Assembly (NCBI RefSeq): GCF_038725785.1
Contig: NZ_CP109796.1
Location: 2,666,001-2,730,000, forward strand
Length of the DNA: 64,000 nt
From: Termitidicoccus mucosus
GTDB taxonomy: Bacteria > Verrucomicrobiota > Verrucomicrobiia > Opitutales > Opitutaceae
Direction of reading: 5' to 3'
The notes under the pieces were generated by a model that did no database searches, was not told the origin of the DNA, and worked only from the letters and a program-made list of their open reading frames with translations. Shown piece by piece: positions 53,889-64,000 of this stretch (its first letter is position 1; the number at the start of each line of letters is the position of its first letter). A program made the translations under genes and the position numbers.

Positions 53889-56800
53889 ATGTCCAAACCC
53901 TGCGCATCATTTTTAAGGCAGTCGGCTTCGTGGCGGCAACACTGTGCGCAAGCATCACCATGACAGCCAATGACCCCGGAGGCGGGCGCATGGAACAGGC
54001 GCGGATGTCACGTTGAGCATGCAAGAAAACAACGTGACTCTCAGCAACGGCATCGTCACGGCAACCATCAACACGTCCAATGCCCGGGTCATATCCTATC
54101 TTTTCCAAGGCACTGAAATGGCGGACACAAACGGCTACATATACTACAGCATGGACGGCGGGGACATGTATGAAGGCCCGTCCAACTGCGTCTATACGGT
54201 CACCGTAAACACGCCCGACATGATTGATATATCTTGCAAGGCCGTTTATGCGAACAACGCCAGCCAGAAGCACGCCTTTGACATTGATTGCCACTTTGTT
54301 CTGCGCCGGGGGGACACCGGATTATACTCGTATGCGGTTTTATCGCATCCAGCGAGTTATCCCGCAGCAAGCGTGGGTGAATGGCGCATGGTCTGGAAGC
54401 TGCCCTACACCTCGACTGATTGGATTTTCGAACGTATCTATGCGGACGAAACCCGCAATGGATTCTGGGGCACCCGCACGGATTTTCTTAATGCCGAATC
54501 AACAAGCATAGCGGAAATCATCCAATTCACGACAGGCGAGCGCGCTGGCGAATACGACTGCAAATACCAATACTCGCTTGAGTATCAAACCGCCGGCTGC
54601 TGGGGCCACGCCAGCAATGTAAACAAAAAGGGCGCATGGTTTGTATTGGGCGGATACGATTACCTCAACGATGGTCCCATAAAGAACGACCTCGCGGTGG
54701 CCGAGGCGAATCAGCTCCTGCACTTTGGCAGAAATCATTACAATGCCTCGAAACCATTGTCGCCGCAGGCGAGGGTGTCGAAAATATACGGCCCGTTTTT
54801 GCTCTATTGCAATTCCACCGCTGCGACGGAAAACGCAGGTGACGCTCTCTGGGCCGACGCCAAGGCGCAAGTGCAGGCTGAAATCGCCGCATGGCCTTAC
54901 GCTTGCTGACAACCGCCGACTATCCCGCAAACGCCCAGCGCGGTGACGTCAAGGGAAGGATCATCATCACCGATCCGCTCAAGCCCGCGCTCTCCGCCGG
55001 AACAAACACATGGGTCGGGCTCTCCCACCTCGACGAGGGCGGCAACTGGCAATTTGAATCAAAACGCTACCAGACCGGTGCATCCCGATGAAAGCGGAAA
55101 TTTTGTGATCCCTCCGCTCGCCCCGGCAATTACACCCTCACTGTGTTCACCGACGGCGCGGTGGGGGAATACACCCATCCGCAACCCGTGACAGTCACCG
55201 CCGGCGGAATAAACGATTTGGGCGATGTCATCTGGAACGTCATCCACCCCGGCGAGCGAATTATATGGGAGATCGGCATTCCAAACCGTCGCGCCGACGA
55301 GTTCCGGCACGGAGATGACTACTGGAAGTCCTTTTATGGGAATACTTCCGAGGAATTCCCGAATCCGCTCGAATATGTTGTCGGAGAAAGCAACTGGGCG
55401 ACCGATTGGAATTACGCGCACTCCGGTTATCTTGTTGACGGCGTCTGGTCGCAATGGAAATGGCGCATCCGCTTCAATCTCGACAGCCTCCCCGCCAGCG
55501 GCGATGCCACGCTTACGCTCGCGTTTGCCAGCATAGATCGCGGCAATGTCCGGGTTTTCGTGAATCAGGAAAGCAACCATTTCGTCGAAGTGTCCCCCGA
55601 CCCGGCTGGCGGCAGTTCTGGCGGAAACGCGCTCGCCCGCCTTGGCAACCACGCGAAATACAGCCTGATCTATGTCACGATCCCGGTGTCGTCGCTTCGT
55701 ATCGGCGCGAACACAATCACCCTGATTCAGCGCTCGACTGGTTCGGCCCAAAATCACGTCATGTATGACTATATCAACTTGGAAATGCCTGCCAGCGTTT
55801 CACCATTGCCGCAGGGCCGCGATCTGGTGTGGCGCGGCGGAAATGCGGCCAATGCATTCGACAACGCGACGCAAAATTTCGTCACTGGAGACAATCAACC
55901 GGCGACATTTTCCGATGGCGACAGCATCACTTTTGACGACACGGGCTCGAATTCGCCGTCCGTGACAAAGAGCGGCATGCCGGCCAATATAATTTTCAAC
56001 TCCACACAAGACTATACAGTCGAAGGCAACGGCTTGTTCAGCGGTCCGATGGCACTCCAAAAAACGGGAAACAGCCGCCTGATATTAAGCAGTGCCAACA
56101 CCTATTACGGCGGCACCCGAATTAACGGCGGCATTGTGCAAGCGGGAGCAAATGGCAACGGAGGCATTGGCTGGGGGGCGGTTACATTCAACAGCGGCAC
56201 GTTGCAGTTGCATGGATACAATGGCAGCCAAGGCGCAACCTGGCGAATTGCCGAATACTCTTGTGGTGCCGGAAGGGAAAGCCGGCACTTTGTTGTGTCC
56301 GCCCCGCATGGCGGGAGGCGGCGTGAGCGGCCCGTTGACCGGAAGTGGCACGCTGACCGTGGTGATCGATTATGTGCGCGGGATTTTGAGCGGAGACTGG
56401 TCGCTGTTTTCCGGACAAATCAATGTCATCACCAAACCCAACGCCCCGGCGGAAAACCAGTTTCGCATATCAAATGATTACGGCTACGGCAGGGCATCCA
56501 TCGATCTGGGCTCGAAAGTCATCGTACAAAACATCCAATCGGGCGATGATTTCATCATCGGGATCGGCGCGCTTTCCGGCGATGCCACTGCGCGTATTCA
56601 GGGCGGCCCGACCTCTGGAAAGATAACGACGTGGCAAGTCGGGGCAAAGGGGCTTTCCACAACCTACGCTGGTTCTATCGAGGATCTGACCGGCCCGAGC
56701 GCGCTTGCCAAAATCGGCGCCGGCACGCTCACGCTCTCCGGCGTCAGCACCTACACGGGTGAGACAAGCATTGATGCCGGAACGCTAATCGTCAACGGCG

Positions 56801-58958
56801 CTCTGGGAACGACCAATGTAACCGTGCGTGCAGGCGCGACCTTGGCTGGCACCGGCACGATTGGGGGAAACGTGCAGGCGGGGAACGAGGCGATTTTGCA
56901 GCTTTCGACAACGAACGGTGCCGGGCTTGTCATCAGCGGCTCTGCCACTCTATCCGGCACAATCACGATCGTGCCCGTTTCCGGTCTTATCGGCGATGGC
57001 GCATCACTGGTAACCGGCACGTATAATATTTTGAAAACATCAGGCGGCATAAACAATGCCGCCGAGTTTATTTGGGCCGAATCCATGGCATCGGAGTTGA
57101 TCGCCACCGTCAATGTGAACGGTAATACTCTGAAGTTGGTGCTCGCCGAAGCGCCGCCCCCACCACCTGCGCCCGTCATCTCGGGCACGCTCTCCGTGAG
57201 CGCCATAGTGGGCCAGTCATTCAGCTACACTATCTCAGCGACAAATTCGCCCACGAGCTATGCGGCCTCCGGCCTGCCGGCGGGATTGTCCATCAACACT
57301 GTGACAGGCGTAATCACCGGAGTGCCGGCCACAGCGGGCACGACCAATGTCGAAATTTCCGCAATCAATGCCGGCGGCACCGACACGAAGACGCTCGTCA
57401 TCACGCTCATCGGGCAACCGTCCGTCACCAACGCCAGCCACACCTCCGGCATGATCGGCGCGGCATTCTCCCTGACGATAAACACAACCGGCGGCTCGAT
57501 CACATCCTACGCCGCCACCGGACTTCCCGACGGACTCTCCGTAAACACGGGCACCGGCGTCGCGGCACGCCCACCGTTGCGGGCACATATAACATCACGA
57601 TTTCGGTGACAAACGCCGCAGGCACGGCGACATTCCAGATTGTCCTCACGATTGATCCCAAAACCGCGCTCACCACGCTCGCAGGCGCGGCAAACACACC
57701 GCGCAACCAACGGCGCAAGCACCGCCGCCCGCTTCGACTCACCAAACGGAGCCGCCGCCGATGCCAACGGCAACCTCTACATCGCCGACACCGACAATAA
57801 CGCCATCCGCAAAATCGCAACAGACGGCGCCGTCACCACCTTCGCGACCGGATTCAACGCACCCACCGCCATCGTCATCGACTCTGCGGGCGCGGCGCTC
57901 TACGTCGCCGACACGGGTAACAACGTCATCAAGAAAATCGATGTCGCCACGAGCACCGTCAGCACACTCACCCTCACCGGCCTCGCCGCGCAACTCGACG
58001 CACCGCACGGACTCGCCATCGACGCATCGGGCAACCTCTACGTTGCCGACACCGGCAGTCACACCATCCGCAAAATCGTCACCTCCAACGGAGCCACCAC
58101 AATCCTCGCTGGAACAGCCAATATCCGGTGCCGCCAATGGTGTTGGCACCGCCGCTCGTTTCCACATGCCGATGGGCCTGACTATCAATGCCGCCGGCAC
58201 ATACCTCTACGTCGCGGACACCGGCAACAGCACCATCCGCCGCATCACACTCGCCAGCGTTCTCGTCGAGACAATCACCGGACTGGCCGGCGACACCGGC
58301 TCCACCGACGGGCTCGCCGCCGACGCGCGCTTCAACACCCCAGGCCATCGCCATCGACGCCACGGGCAATCTCTACATCACCGACACCGGCAACCATACC
58401 ATCCGCAAAATCGACGCCGCCACGGGCATCGTCACCACGATTGCCGGAACCTCAGGCAGCAGCGGCTCGCAAGACGGCCTCGGCGGTCAAAGCACGCTCA
58501 ACTCCCCCGCCGGCATCGCCATCGACGAGACCGGCGAAATCTACGTGCTTGATACCGGCAGCCACACCGTGCGCGTCCTGCAAGTCGGCCCTGTCATCAC
58601 GACATCGCCCGCCGGTCAAACCGTGACAGCCGGAGCCAGCGTCACACTCAAGACCGAAGCATCCGGAGCGCCCGCGCCCGCTTGGCAGTGGTATAAAAAC
58701 GCCCCGTCGCGAGCGCGACCAATGCCACGCTCGCCTTCACCCCGTCGCAAACCACCGACACCGGCAGCTACCACGCCATCGCCACAAACCCGATGGGCTC
58801 CGCCAAAGTAATGCCGCCACGCTCACCGTAAACAGCAGCGGCACCACCACGAATCCCGACCCCGGCAACTCCGGAGGCGGCGGCGGGCGCGCCCAGTCTG
58901 TGGCAGATGCTCTCGCTCGCTCTGCTGCTCATCGTGCCACGCCGCGCGCAAATCCTGA
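53889..58958 (+). pseudogene. Surface PL4 lyase fused to passenger, Ig-like and NHL repeats, frameshifted
   Basis: A chain of about 1700 residues spread over several frames. After a signal peptide (KAVGFVAATLCASITM) comes a complete PL4 lyase to about 55790 (NVTLSNGIVTATINTSNARV, SHPASYPAASVGEWRMVWKL, WEIGIPNRRADEFRHG). Next are autotransporter-associated passenger repeats (LSSANTYYGGTRINGGIVQA, ALAKIGAGTLTLSGVSTYTG), two putative Ig domains (SYAASGLPAGLSINTVTGVI) and NHL-type propeller units (GNLYVADTGSHTIRKI). It ends with a Gly-rich stretch and APSLWQMLSLALLLI, a sorting-tail candidate. Frame changes occur near 53901, 53993, 54905, 55078, 55115, 56255, 57565, 57695, 58120, 58340, 58705, 58805 and 58880. 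Nearly all are repaired by one or two added bases. The end coordinate is approximate. Confidence 0.7.
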
Positions 58959-59022
58959 AACTCATTTCCCGACGAAAACTAAAATCCCAAGCACCCGACA
59001 AACACTCCAACCACCGCGCTTC

Positions 59023-62000
59023 ATCGACTAAAGTTAACTCCCTCGCAACTGGCTCAAACGCCTCGCCGCGCTCGCCGTCACCGTCGGCGCGTTTCTCGCG
59101 CTCGCCGCCACCGCCAGTGCCGCGACCGTCTCCTCCATCACCCGCCACAGCCCCGCCACCGAGAGCACCACCTCCGCCGCTGTTGTCTTCAAGGTCACCT
59201 TTTCGGAGGCCTTCGCTGACGCCGACGCCGCCGACTTTGAAGCGCTCGCGGCTGCCGGCGTCACAGGTGCTGCCGTCACCGGCGTCCGCGCCGACGCCGG
59301 CGATCCGAGCGTCCTCTATGTCACCGTCTCCGGCCTTGCCCTCGAAAGCGCCGGCACCATCGGCCTGAAAGTTTCCGATACCGCCACCATCACTGACTCC
59401 GGCGGCAATCCCATCCCGGGCGGCTTCGCTTCCGGCGAAACCTACACACGCACGCCAGCCTCCATTCCCGCCTACAACAGCGCCGTCCGCGATACCACCG
59501 TCACGGCTCGGCACCATCAACAACGACTACAATCTTCCGTCCAATTGGAGCACCGGTGTCGTTCCCGGTTCCGGCGAACGTGTTTCCATTGATACCACGC
59601 TTCCCGGCACACCCGCCATTGACATCCTCCTCGAAAACACCGGCCCCGCTGACGTTTCACATAAAATCGGCGGATTTGCCGCCAGCGGCGCGCTAACCGG
59701 CTCCACCACGCTTACCCTCTCCAGCACCGGCGGCGCGTGGCTCAATCTCGAACTCGATGGCGCATGCTTCTTTAGTCGTAATAACAACAATAGCGATCAG
59801 CCGTGGACACTCATCCTCAACGACCACACCGCGTCACCGTCACCGCCACCCACGGTTTTTTCCCCTCGCGCGGCTGCTTTTTGGGGCGCGAAAGTCACCG
59901 TAAAACCGGTGCCGAACTCGACGCCGGCACAATTAGGGAGCAGAATTTTAACACGCTCAATACCGAGAAGGACTCTCTCGTCGGGGCGGCGGATACCAGC
60001 TTACATCAACCAGAGCTCTGTCATCTCCGGCACGCTCCATGCCACGCACGCCAGTGGAAAGGAGGCCCTTCGCATCGCCGATGGCGCCACCGGCGTCATC
60101 ACTCTCGCCGAAACCGGTGTCATACAATATGATTATGTGGATACCTATACCAACCTCAATTACGGCACCTTCATCGTCAACGGCACCCACAACGGCAGTG
60201 TCCGCACCATCAGCGGACGCGCCAGCACTCTTAGTGGCACCGGTGTCATCAACGGAGACATCCTTCTCAACGGCTCCGGCATTGTCGCCGCAGGCGGACA
60301 ATCCGCCGGTGGCACACTCACGCTCAACGGCTCCGGCACCATTTCCTCCTCGGCCAGCCTCAAGGCCAGTTTCTTCGAGGACGGCTCGCACGGCACGCTT
60401 AACGTCAACGGCACGCTGACCATCGGCGCGCCGCCATCCTCAACCTCGCAATCGGCGGCGCCGACTCCGGAGCCACCGTCCCCGGCCGCTACAAAATCGT
60501 CACCGCCACCGCCATCTCCGGCACATTCCCCAATCCCGCGCTCAACGCTCTCGGTGCCAGCGTCAACACCGCCCTCGAAACCGGCGCCGATCCCGGCACC
60601 GGCGGCCAGGCCATCTGGATCAACATCGTTGACCCAAGCGGAGAAACCCCGCCCTCGCTCGCATGGGCCGCCGATGCCGGCGACCAATCCGCGCAAGTCG
60701 GCGAAACCGCCACCTTCACCGTAACTCCCACCGGCACAGGCCCATTCACCTACACTTGGAAAAAGAACGGCGAAACCATCTCCGGCGCCACAACTGCCAG
60801 CTACACCACCCCGACGCTTACTGCTGCCGACAATGGCGCTGTTTATACCGTCTATGTCAAAGGGGTCGCCTACCAGCGCGTCCCTTGCCGCCACCCTCAC
60901 CATCGTCACCGCGCCTGGTTTTGCCGCAAACGGCGACCTTCCCGCCAGCACCATCGCCTACGTCAGCGACATCACCCTTTCCGTTACCGCCACCGGCACC
61001 CCCGCGCCGTCATTGCAATGGCAAATCTCCACCGACAGCGGCGGCACTTGGAACGACATCTCCGGCGAAACATCCGCCACCCTCGACCTCACCGGCCTCA
61101 CGTTCTCCGACACCGGCAAACAATACCGCGTGAAACTCAACAACGGCGTCGGCGGCGACATCTTCTCCACCGCCACCACGCTCACCGTCAACACCGGCCC
61201 GCAACCCGCCCTCTCAGTTTCACCCAACACCGCGCAAACCATCACCGGGACGCCGGCTCGGTCTCCTTCTCCATCACCAACAGCGGAGAAGCAGGCTCCT
61301 CGCTCGTCTGGCAGGCCACGCTGACCAACGCCCCCGATTGGGCGCGCATCACCACCGTCACCAGCGGCACTGACACCGGTTACATCACCGTCGAATACGA
61401 CCTTAATCCACTCGGCACCGGCACCGAACGCTCCACCACGCTCCGCATCACCGGCGAAGGCGCATCAGGCAGTCCCGCCAACATTCAAATCACACAAGCC
61501 GCGAATCCGTTCGTCGTCATCCAAGTCACCTTCGATGCCGGTGAAGGAGCCACGGTTTCCCCCGCCACGAAAACCGTCACTCGCGAACTCCCCTACGGCA
61601 CCCTGCCCGTGCCGGTGAAACCCGGATACACCTTCGCAGGCTGGTTCACCGAACCCGAGGCTGCCGGCACCGAAGCCACACAGACGACCATCGTGCCTGA
61701 CCTCAACAACCACAGCCTCCACGCCGCTTGGGTGGAACTCCCGCAATCGGTCCCCGTCATCACAAACAACTACTCCGCCGAGCAAGTCGTCGCCGTGGGC
61801 CGCTCCTTTACTCTCACCGCCACCGCCAGCGGATCTCCCGCCCCCACCTACCTCTGGCAAATTTCCACGGACGGCGGCAAATCTTGGAGCGACCTATCCC
61901 CTACTAACTCCAACTACTCGGGCGTCCTCACCAGCACACTCAAAATATCCCGCATCAACGCCGGCATGGACGGCTACCTCTTCCGTTATCGCGCTGTCAA

Positions 62001-63104
62001 TGTCAACGGCACCACCTACAGCGATCCTGTCAAGCTTGTCGCCGCCGAGGCCATTTTTGCAGGCCCCGCCGATCTCGCCTTTGACAGCGCCGGAACGCTC
62101 TACGTCGCCGACACGCCCGCCAACATCATCCGCCGCATCGACACCTCCGGCAGCACCTCCGTCTTCGCCGGTGCCTCCGCCTCCGGCGCGCTCCTCGACG
62201 CCACCGGCACCGCCGCCCGCTTCAACCAGCCCACGGCCATCGCCTTCAACGCCGCCGGCGAACTCCTCGTCGCCGACAAGGACAACGGCGTGATCCGCAA
62301 AATTACCTCCGATGCCCAAGTCACCACCTTCGCCACGGGCCTCGGCAAACCCGTCGCCCTCGCCATCGACGCCAGCGCACGCTCTATGTCGCCGACTCCA
62401 CCAACCACACTATCAGCACCGTGGACACCGACGGCACCGTGGCTCTGCTTGCCGGCCTCACTGGCACCGCGGGCAACACCGTCGGCGCCGGCACCGGCGC
62501 CCGCTTCAACGCTCCCCGGTGTCACCATTGACAACGATGGGTATCTCTTCGTGGCCGACACCGGCAACAACACGCTCCGCACACCTGACTCGCTCGGCGT
62601 CTTCCTGCACTACGCAGGCACACCCGGCATTGTCGGCACCGCTGACGGCGACGCACCCGACGCCCTCCTCAACAACCTGGCCTCGCCTCCGACGCCGCCG
62701 GAAACATCTACTTCGCAGACACCGGAAACCACACCATTCGTGTCCTCGCCGCTGACGGTGAAATCGTCACCCTCGCAGGCATGCCCGGCATTTCCGGACT
62801 CCGTGACGGCTCCGCAGCCACCGCGCTGTTCAACGCTCCGCAAGCCGTCATCCTCTCGCCCGAAGGCATCCTCGTCGCCGACACCGGCAACGCAGTCGTC
62901 CGCGAAATCACCTTCGCCGCTGGCGACTTCACCTCAGCCCAAGTCGCCACGCTGGCCGTTACCACCGGCACGACGATAGGCAACGGCACCGGCTCCACTG
63001 GTGGCAGCAGCGAAGGAGGAGGCGGAGGCGGCGGTGCGACTTCAATTCCCGGTCTCGCCCTTCTCGGCCTCTTCATCGTTATCGCCGCCATCCGTCGTCG
63101 ATAA
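59023..63104 (+). pseudogene. Giant surface repeat protein with NHL propeller and sorting tail, frameshifted
   Basis: A chain of about 1360 residues in several frames. It starts with a signal peptide (NWLKRLAALAVTVGAFLALA), then an SbsA-like Ig domain (ATVSSITRHSPATESTTSAA). The passenger opening NWSTGVVPGSGERVSI, SHKIGGFAASGAL and GGAWLNLELDGACFF closely resembles the autotransporter at 44011-46364. Two Ig-like domains, an InlB/Listeria-Bacteroides repeat (VTFDAGEGATVSP, PGYTFAGWF) and NHL units (GNIYFADTGNHTIRVL) follow. It ends GGGGGGGATSIPGLALLGLF then IAAIRRR with stop at 63102-63104. Breaks lie near 59037, 59510, 60430, 60865, 61250, 62380, 62515 and 62685. No intact start codon is visible; 59023 is an estimate. 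Confidence 0.65.
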
Positions 63105-63270
63105 GGTCAACATACGCTACATTCCATCATCACGAGTCTGGCAGCGGATCGGTGGTGGAATATTGCGTTCAATTGGTGGCGCCTGCTCTCACTCGCGCTG
63201 CGTCGCATCGCCTCAAAATAGAAAGCATATAATACCATTTTCGAATCACTTTTAGACTATAGCAGCCTCT

Positions 63271-63303
63271 ATCCTTTTTGGAGGGACGGCCTCCCAAAAG
63301 GAT
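63271..63303. terminator. Hairpin after the surface repeat protein
   Basis: Arms ATCCTTTTTGGAGG and CCTCCCAAAAGGAT pair with one mismatch around a 5-base loop. The T/A tracts inside the stem would give a terminator-like structure in either direction. It lies about 165 bases past the stop. Confidence 0.5.
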
Positions 63304-63365
63304 TAAATCTCGTTCGGAAATTGTATAACAAAATAACCAACGCAACTCGCAAAGAGGCAAATGAA

Positions 63366-63463
63366 GTCTGTTTTAACGCAGGTCACGGAGGCCAAACCAG
63401 AAAAGGATTTCCCTTCTCCGTGCTCTCCATGTCAGATCTCTGTGCCCTTGTGCTAAAACAGAC
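63366..63463. repeat. Imperfect inverted repeat (CACGGAG/CACAGAG family)
   Basis: Outer arms GTCTGTTTTA and TAAAACAGAC are perfect complements. Inner words (GTCACGGAGG, CTCCGTG, CTCTGTG) resemble the element at 9976-10073, so this is probably a second member of that family. Confidence 0.6.
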
Positions 63464-63580
63464 CTCCTCAATTTTTCTTTTGATAAACGCTCTTAAGTCG
63501 GCGCCTGCGGGACCATGGTTAATCCTGAATTCTGTCAGGTGCTCTAAATTAATTAACGACCATCCAATCCACGCATATTC

Positions 63581-64000
63581 ATGATTCTGGCAAGCATTAC
63601 GACCCTTGAGCTTAAATTCGTCGATTATCTCATCATCGGCATTTATTTCGCCTTCGTGCTCGGCATCGGCTGGGTGCTGCGGCGGCAAATGACCGGCACC
63701 AAGGATTACCTCGAGTCCGGCCGCTCGCTGCCCGCGTGGATCTGCGCGCTGGGCTTCATCGGCGCCAACTCGGCGCGCAGGAGGTCATGGGCATGGCCGC
63801 CTCGGGCGCCAAATACGGCATCATGACCAGCCACTTTTATTGGATCGGCGCGATTCCCGCGATGATCTTCGTGGCCATCTTCATGATGCCGTTTTATTAC
63901 GGCTCAAAGGCGCGCTCGGTGCCCGAATACCTGAAGCTGCGCTTCGACGAGAAGACGCGCGGGTTCAACGCCCTCACCTTCGCCGGCATGACCGTGATGT
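63581..64000 (+). pseudogene. Sodium:solute symporter (SSS family), N-terminal part, frameshifted
   Basis: The gene runs off the right edge. It starts at ATG 63581 with helix 1 (DYLIIGIYFAFVLGIGWVLR), the family motif KDYLESGRSLPAWICALGFI and, in the next frame, GAQEVMGMAASGAKYGIMTS and AIPAMIFVAIFMMPFYYGSK followed by SVPEYLKLRFDEKTRGF. This is the SGLT/SSS transporter pattern; such proteins import sugars or other solutes with sodium. One base is missing at 63768-63771. Adding a C restores GANLGAQEVMG, the conserved sequence. The neighbouring locus suggests a pectin-derived sugar as substrate, but this cannot be shown here. Confidence 0.82.

Larger units (their letters stand above)
63105..63580. 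other. Intergenic region with terminator and hairpin repeat
   Basis: No gene is visible in these 476 bases between the repeat protein and the symporter. Positions 63271-63303 form a terminator-like hairpin and 63366-63463 hold a hairpin repeat. The symporter promoter should lie in the last 100 bases (AT-rich near 63547-63575), without a clear consensus. Confidence 0.5.

Noticed and set aside
57640-58600. Regularly spaced similar sequences, considered as a CRISPR array
   Set aside because: They are NHL protein repeats in coding frame (about 40-50 codons each, degenerate), with no identical short repeats or spacers.

Overview
The window looks like chromosomal DNA of a Verrucomicrobiota member, most likely an Opitutaceae of the insect-gut or plant-polymer type. 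This is inferred from the GC-rich coding style, the verrucomicrobial kind of TonB-dependent receptor, the many rhamnogalacturonan enzymes, glycine-rich C-terminal sorting tails and the abundance of interspersed hairpin repeats. No rRNA or tRNA gene and no CRISPR array was seen.

Region 1 (1-11.9 kb) is mainly housekeeping: an ApbE-like fragment, a universal stress protein, a GT9 glycosyltransferase, CTP synthase with a histone-like tail, a CBS-domain protein, a GYF-domain membrane protein, ribulose-phosphate 3-epimerase, a membrane-anchored subtilase, a YcaQ/AlkX-type winged-helix protein, and CcoG with a small membrane protein. Hairpin-forming repeats of several families fill the spacers.

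Region 2 (12.0-27.2 kb) is an integrated-element-like island: tyrosine recombinase, two small HTH proteins, a DUF3102 protein, an AraC-type regulator, then a tight operon for a type IV secretion/conjugation channel (VirB2, B3, B4, lipoprotein, B5, B6, B8, B9, B10, second lipoprotein) followed by three unrecognised proteins. A second AraC-type regulator faces the operon from its far end. No VirB11, VirD4 or relaxase is present in the window.

Region 3 (27.4-49.5 kb, all minus strand) is a rhamnogalacturonan-I utilisation locus. In transcription order it holds a TonB-dependent receptor with a regulatory-like domain, an autotransporter, a second TonB-dependent receptor, a GH35/DUF5597 enzyme, a PL11-GH42 fusion, a PL4 lyase, a LacI regulator, a GH106 rhamnosidase and a small secreted FN3-like protein. 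Lyases would cut the RG-I backbone, the galactosidases would trim galactan side chains, GH106 would release rhamnose, and the receptors would import oligomers.

Region 4 (49.8-64 kb, plus strand) has a beta-propeller sensor kinase and NarL-type response regulator, then two very large surface proteins. One is a second PL4 lyase fused to passenger repeats, NHL propeller repeats and a glycine-rich C-terminal tail. The other is a repeat protein related to the autotransporter of region 3. A sodium:solute symporter runs off the right edge.

Several genes from 29.6 kb and especially 45 kb onward carry many frameshifts. Most can be repaired by restoring one or two missing bases, often in a short homopolymer, so consensus under-calling is at least as likely as gene decay.
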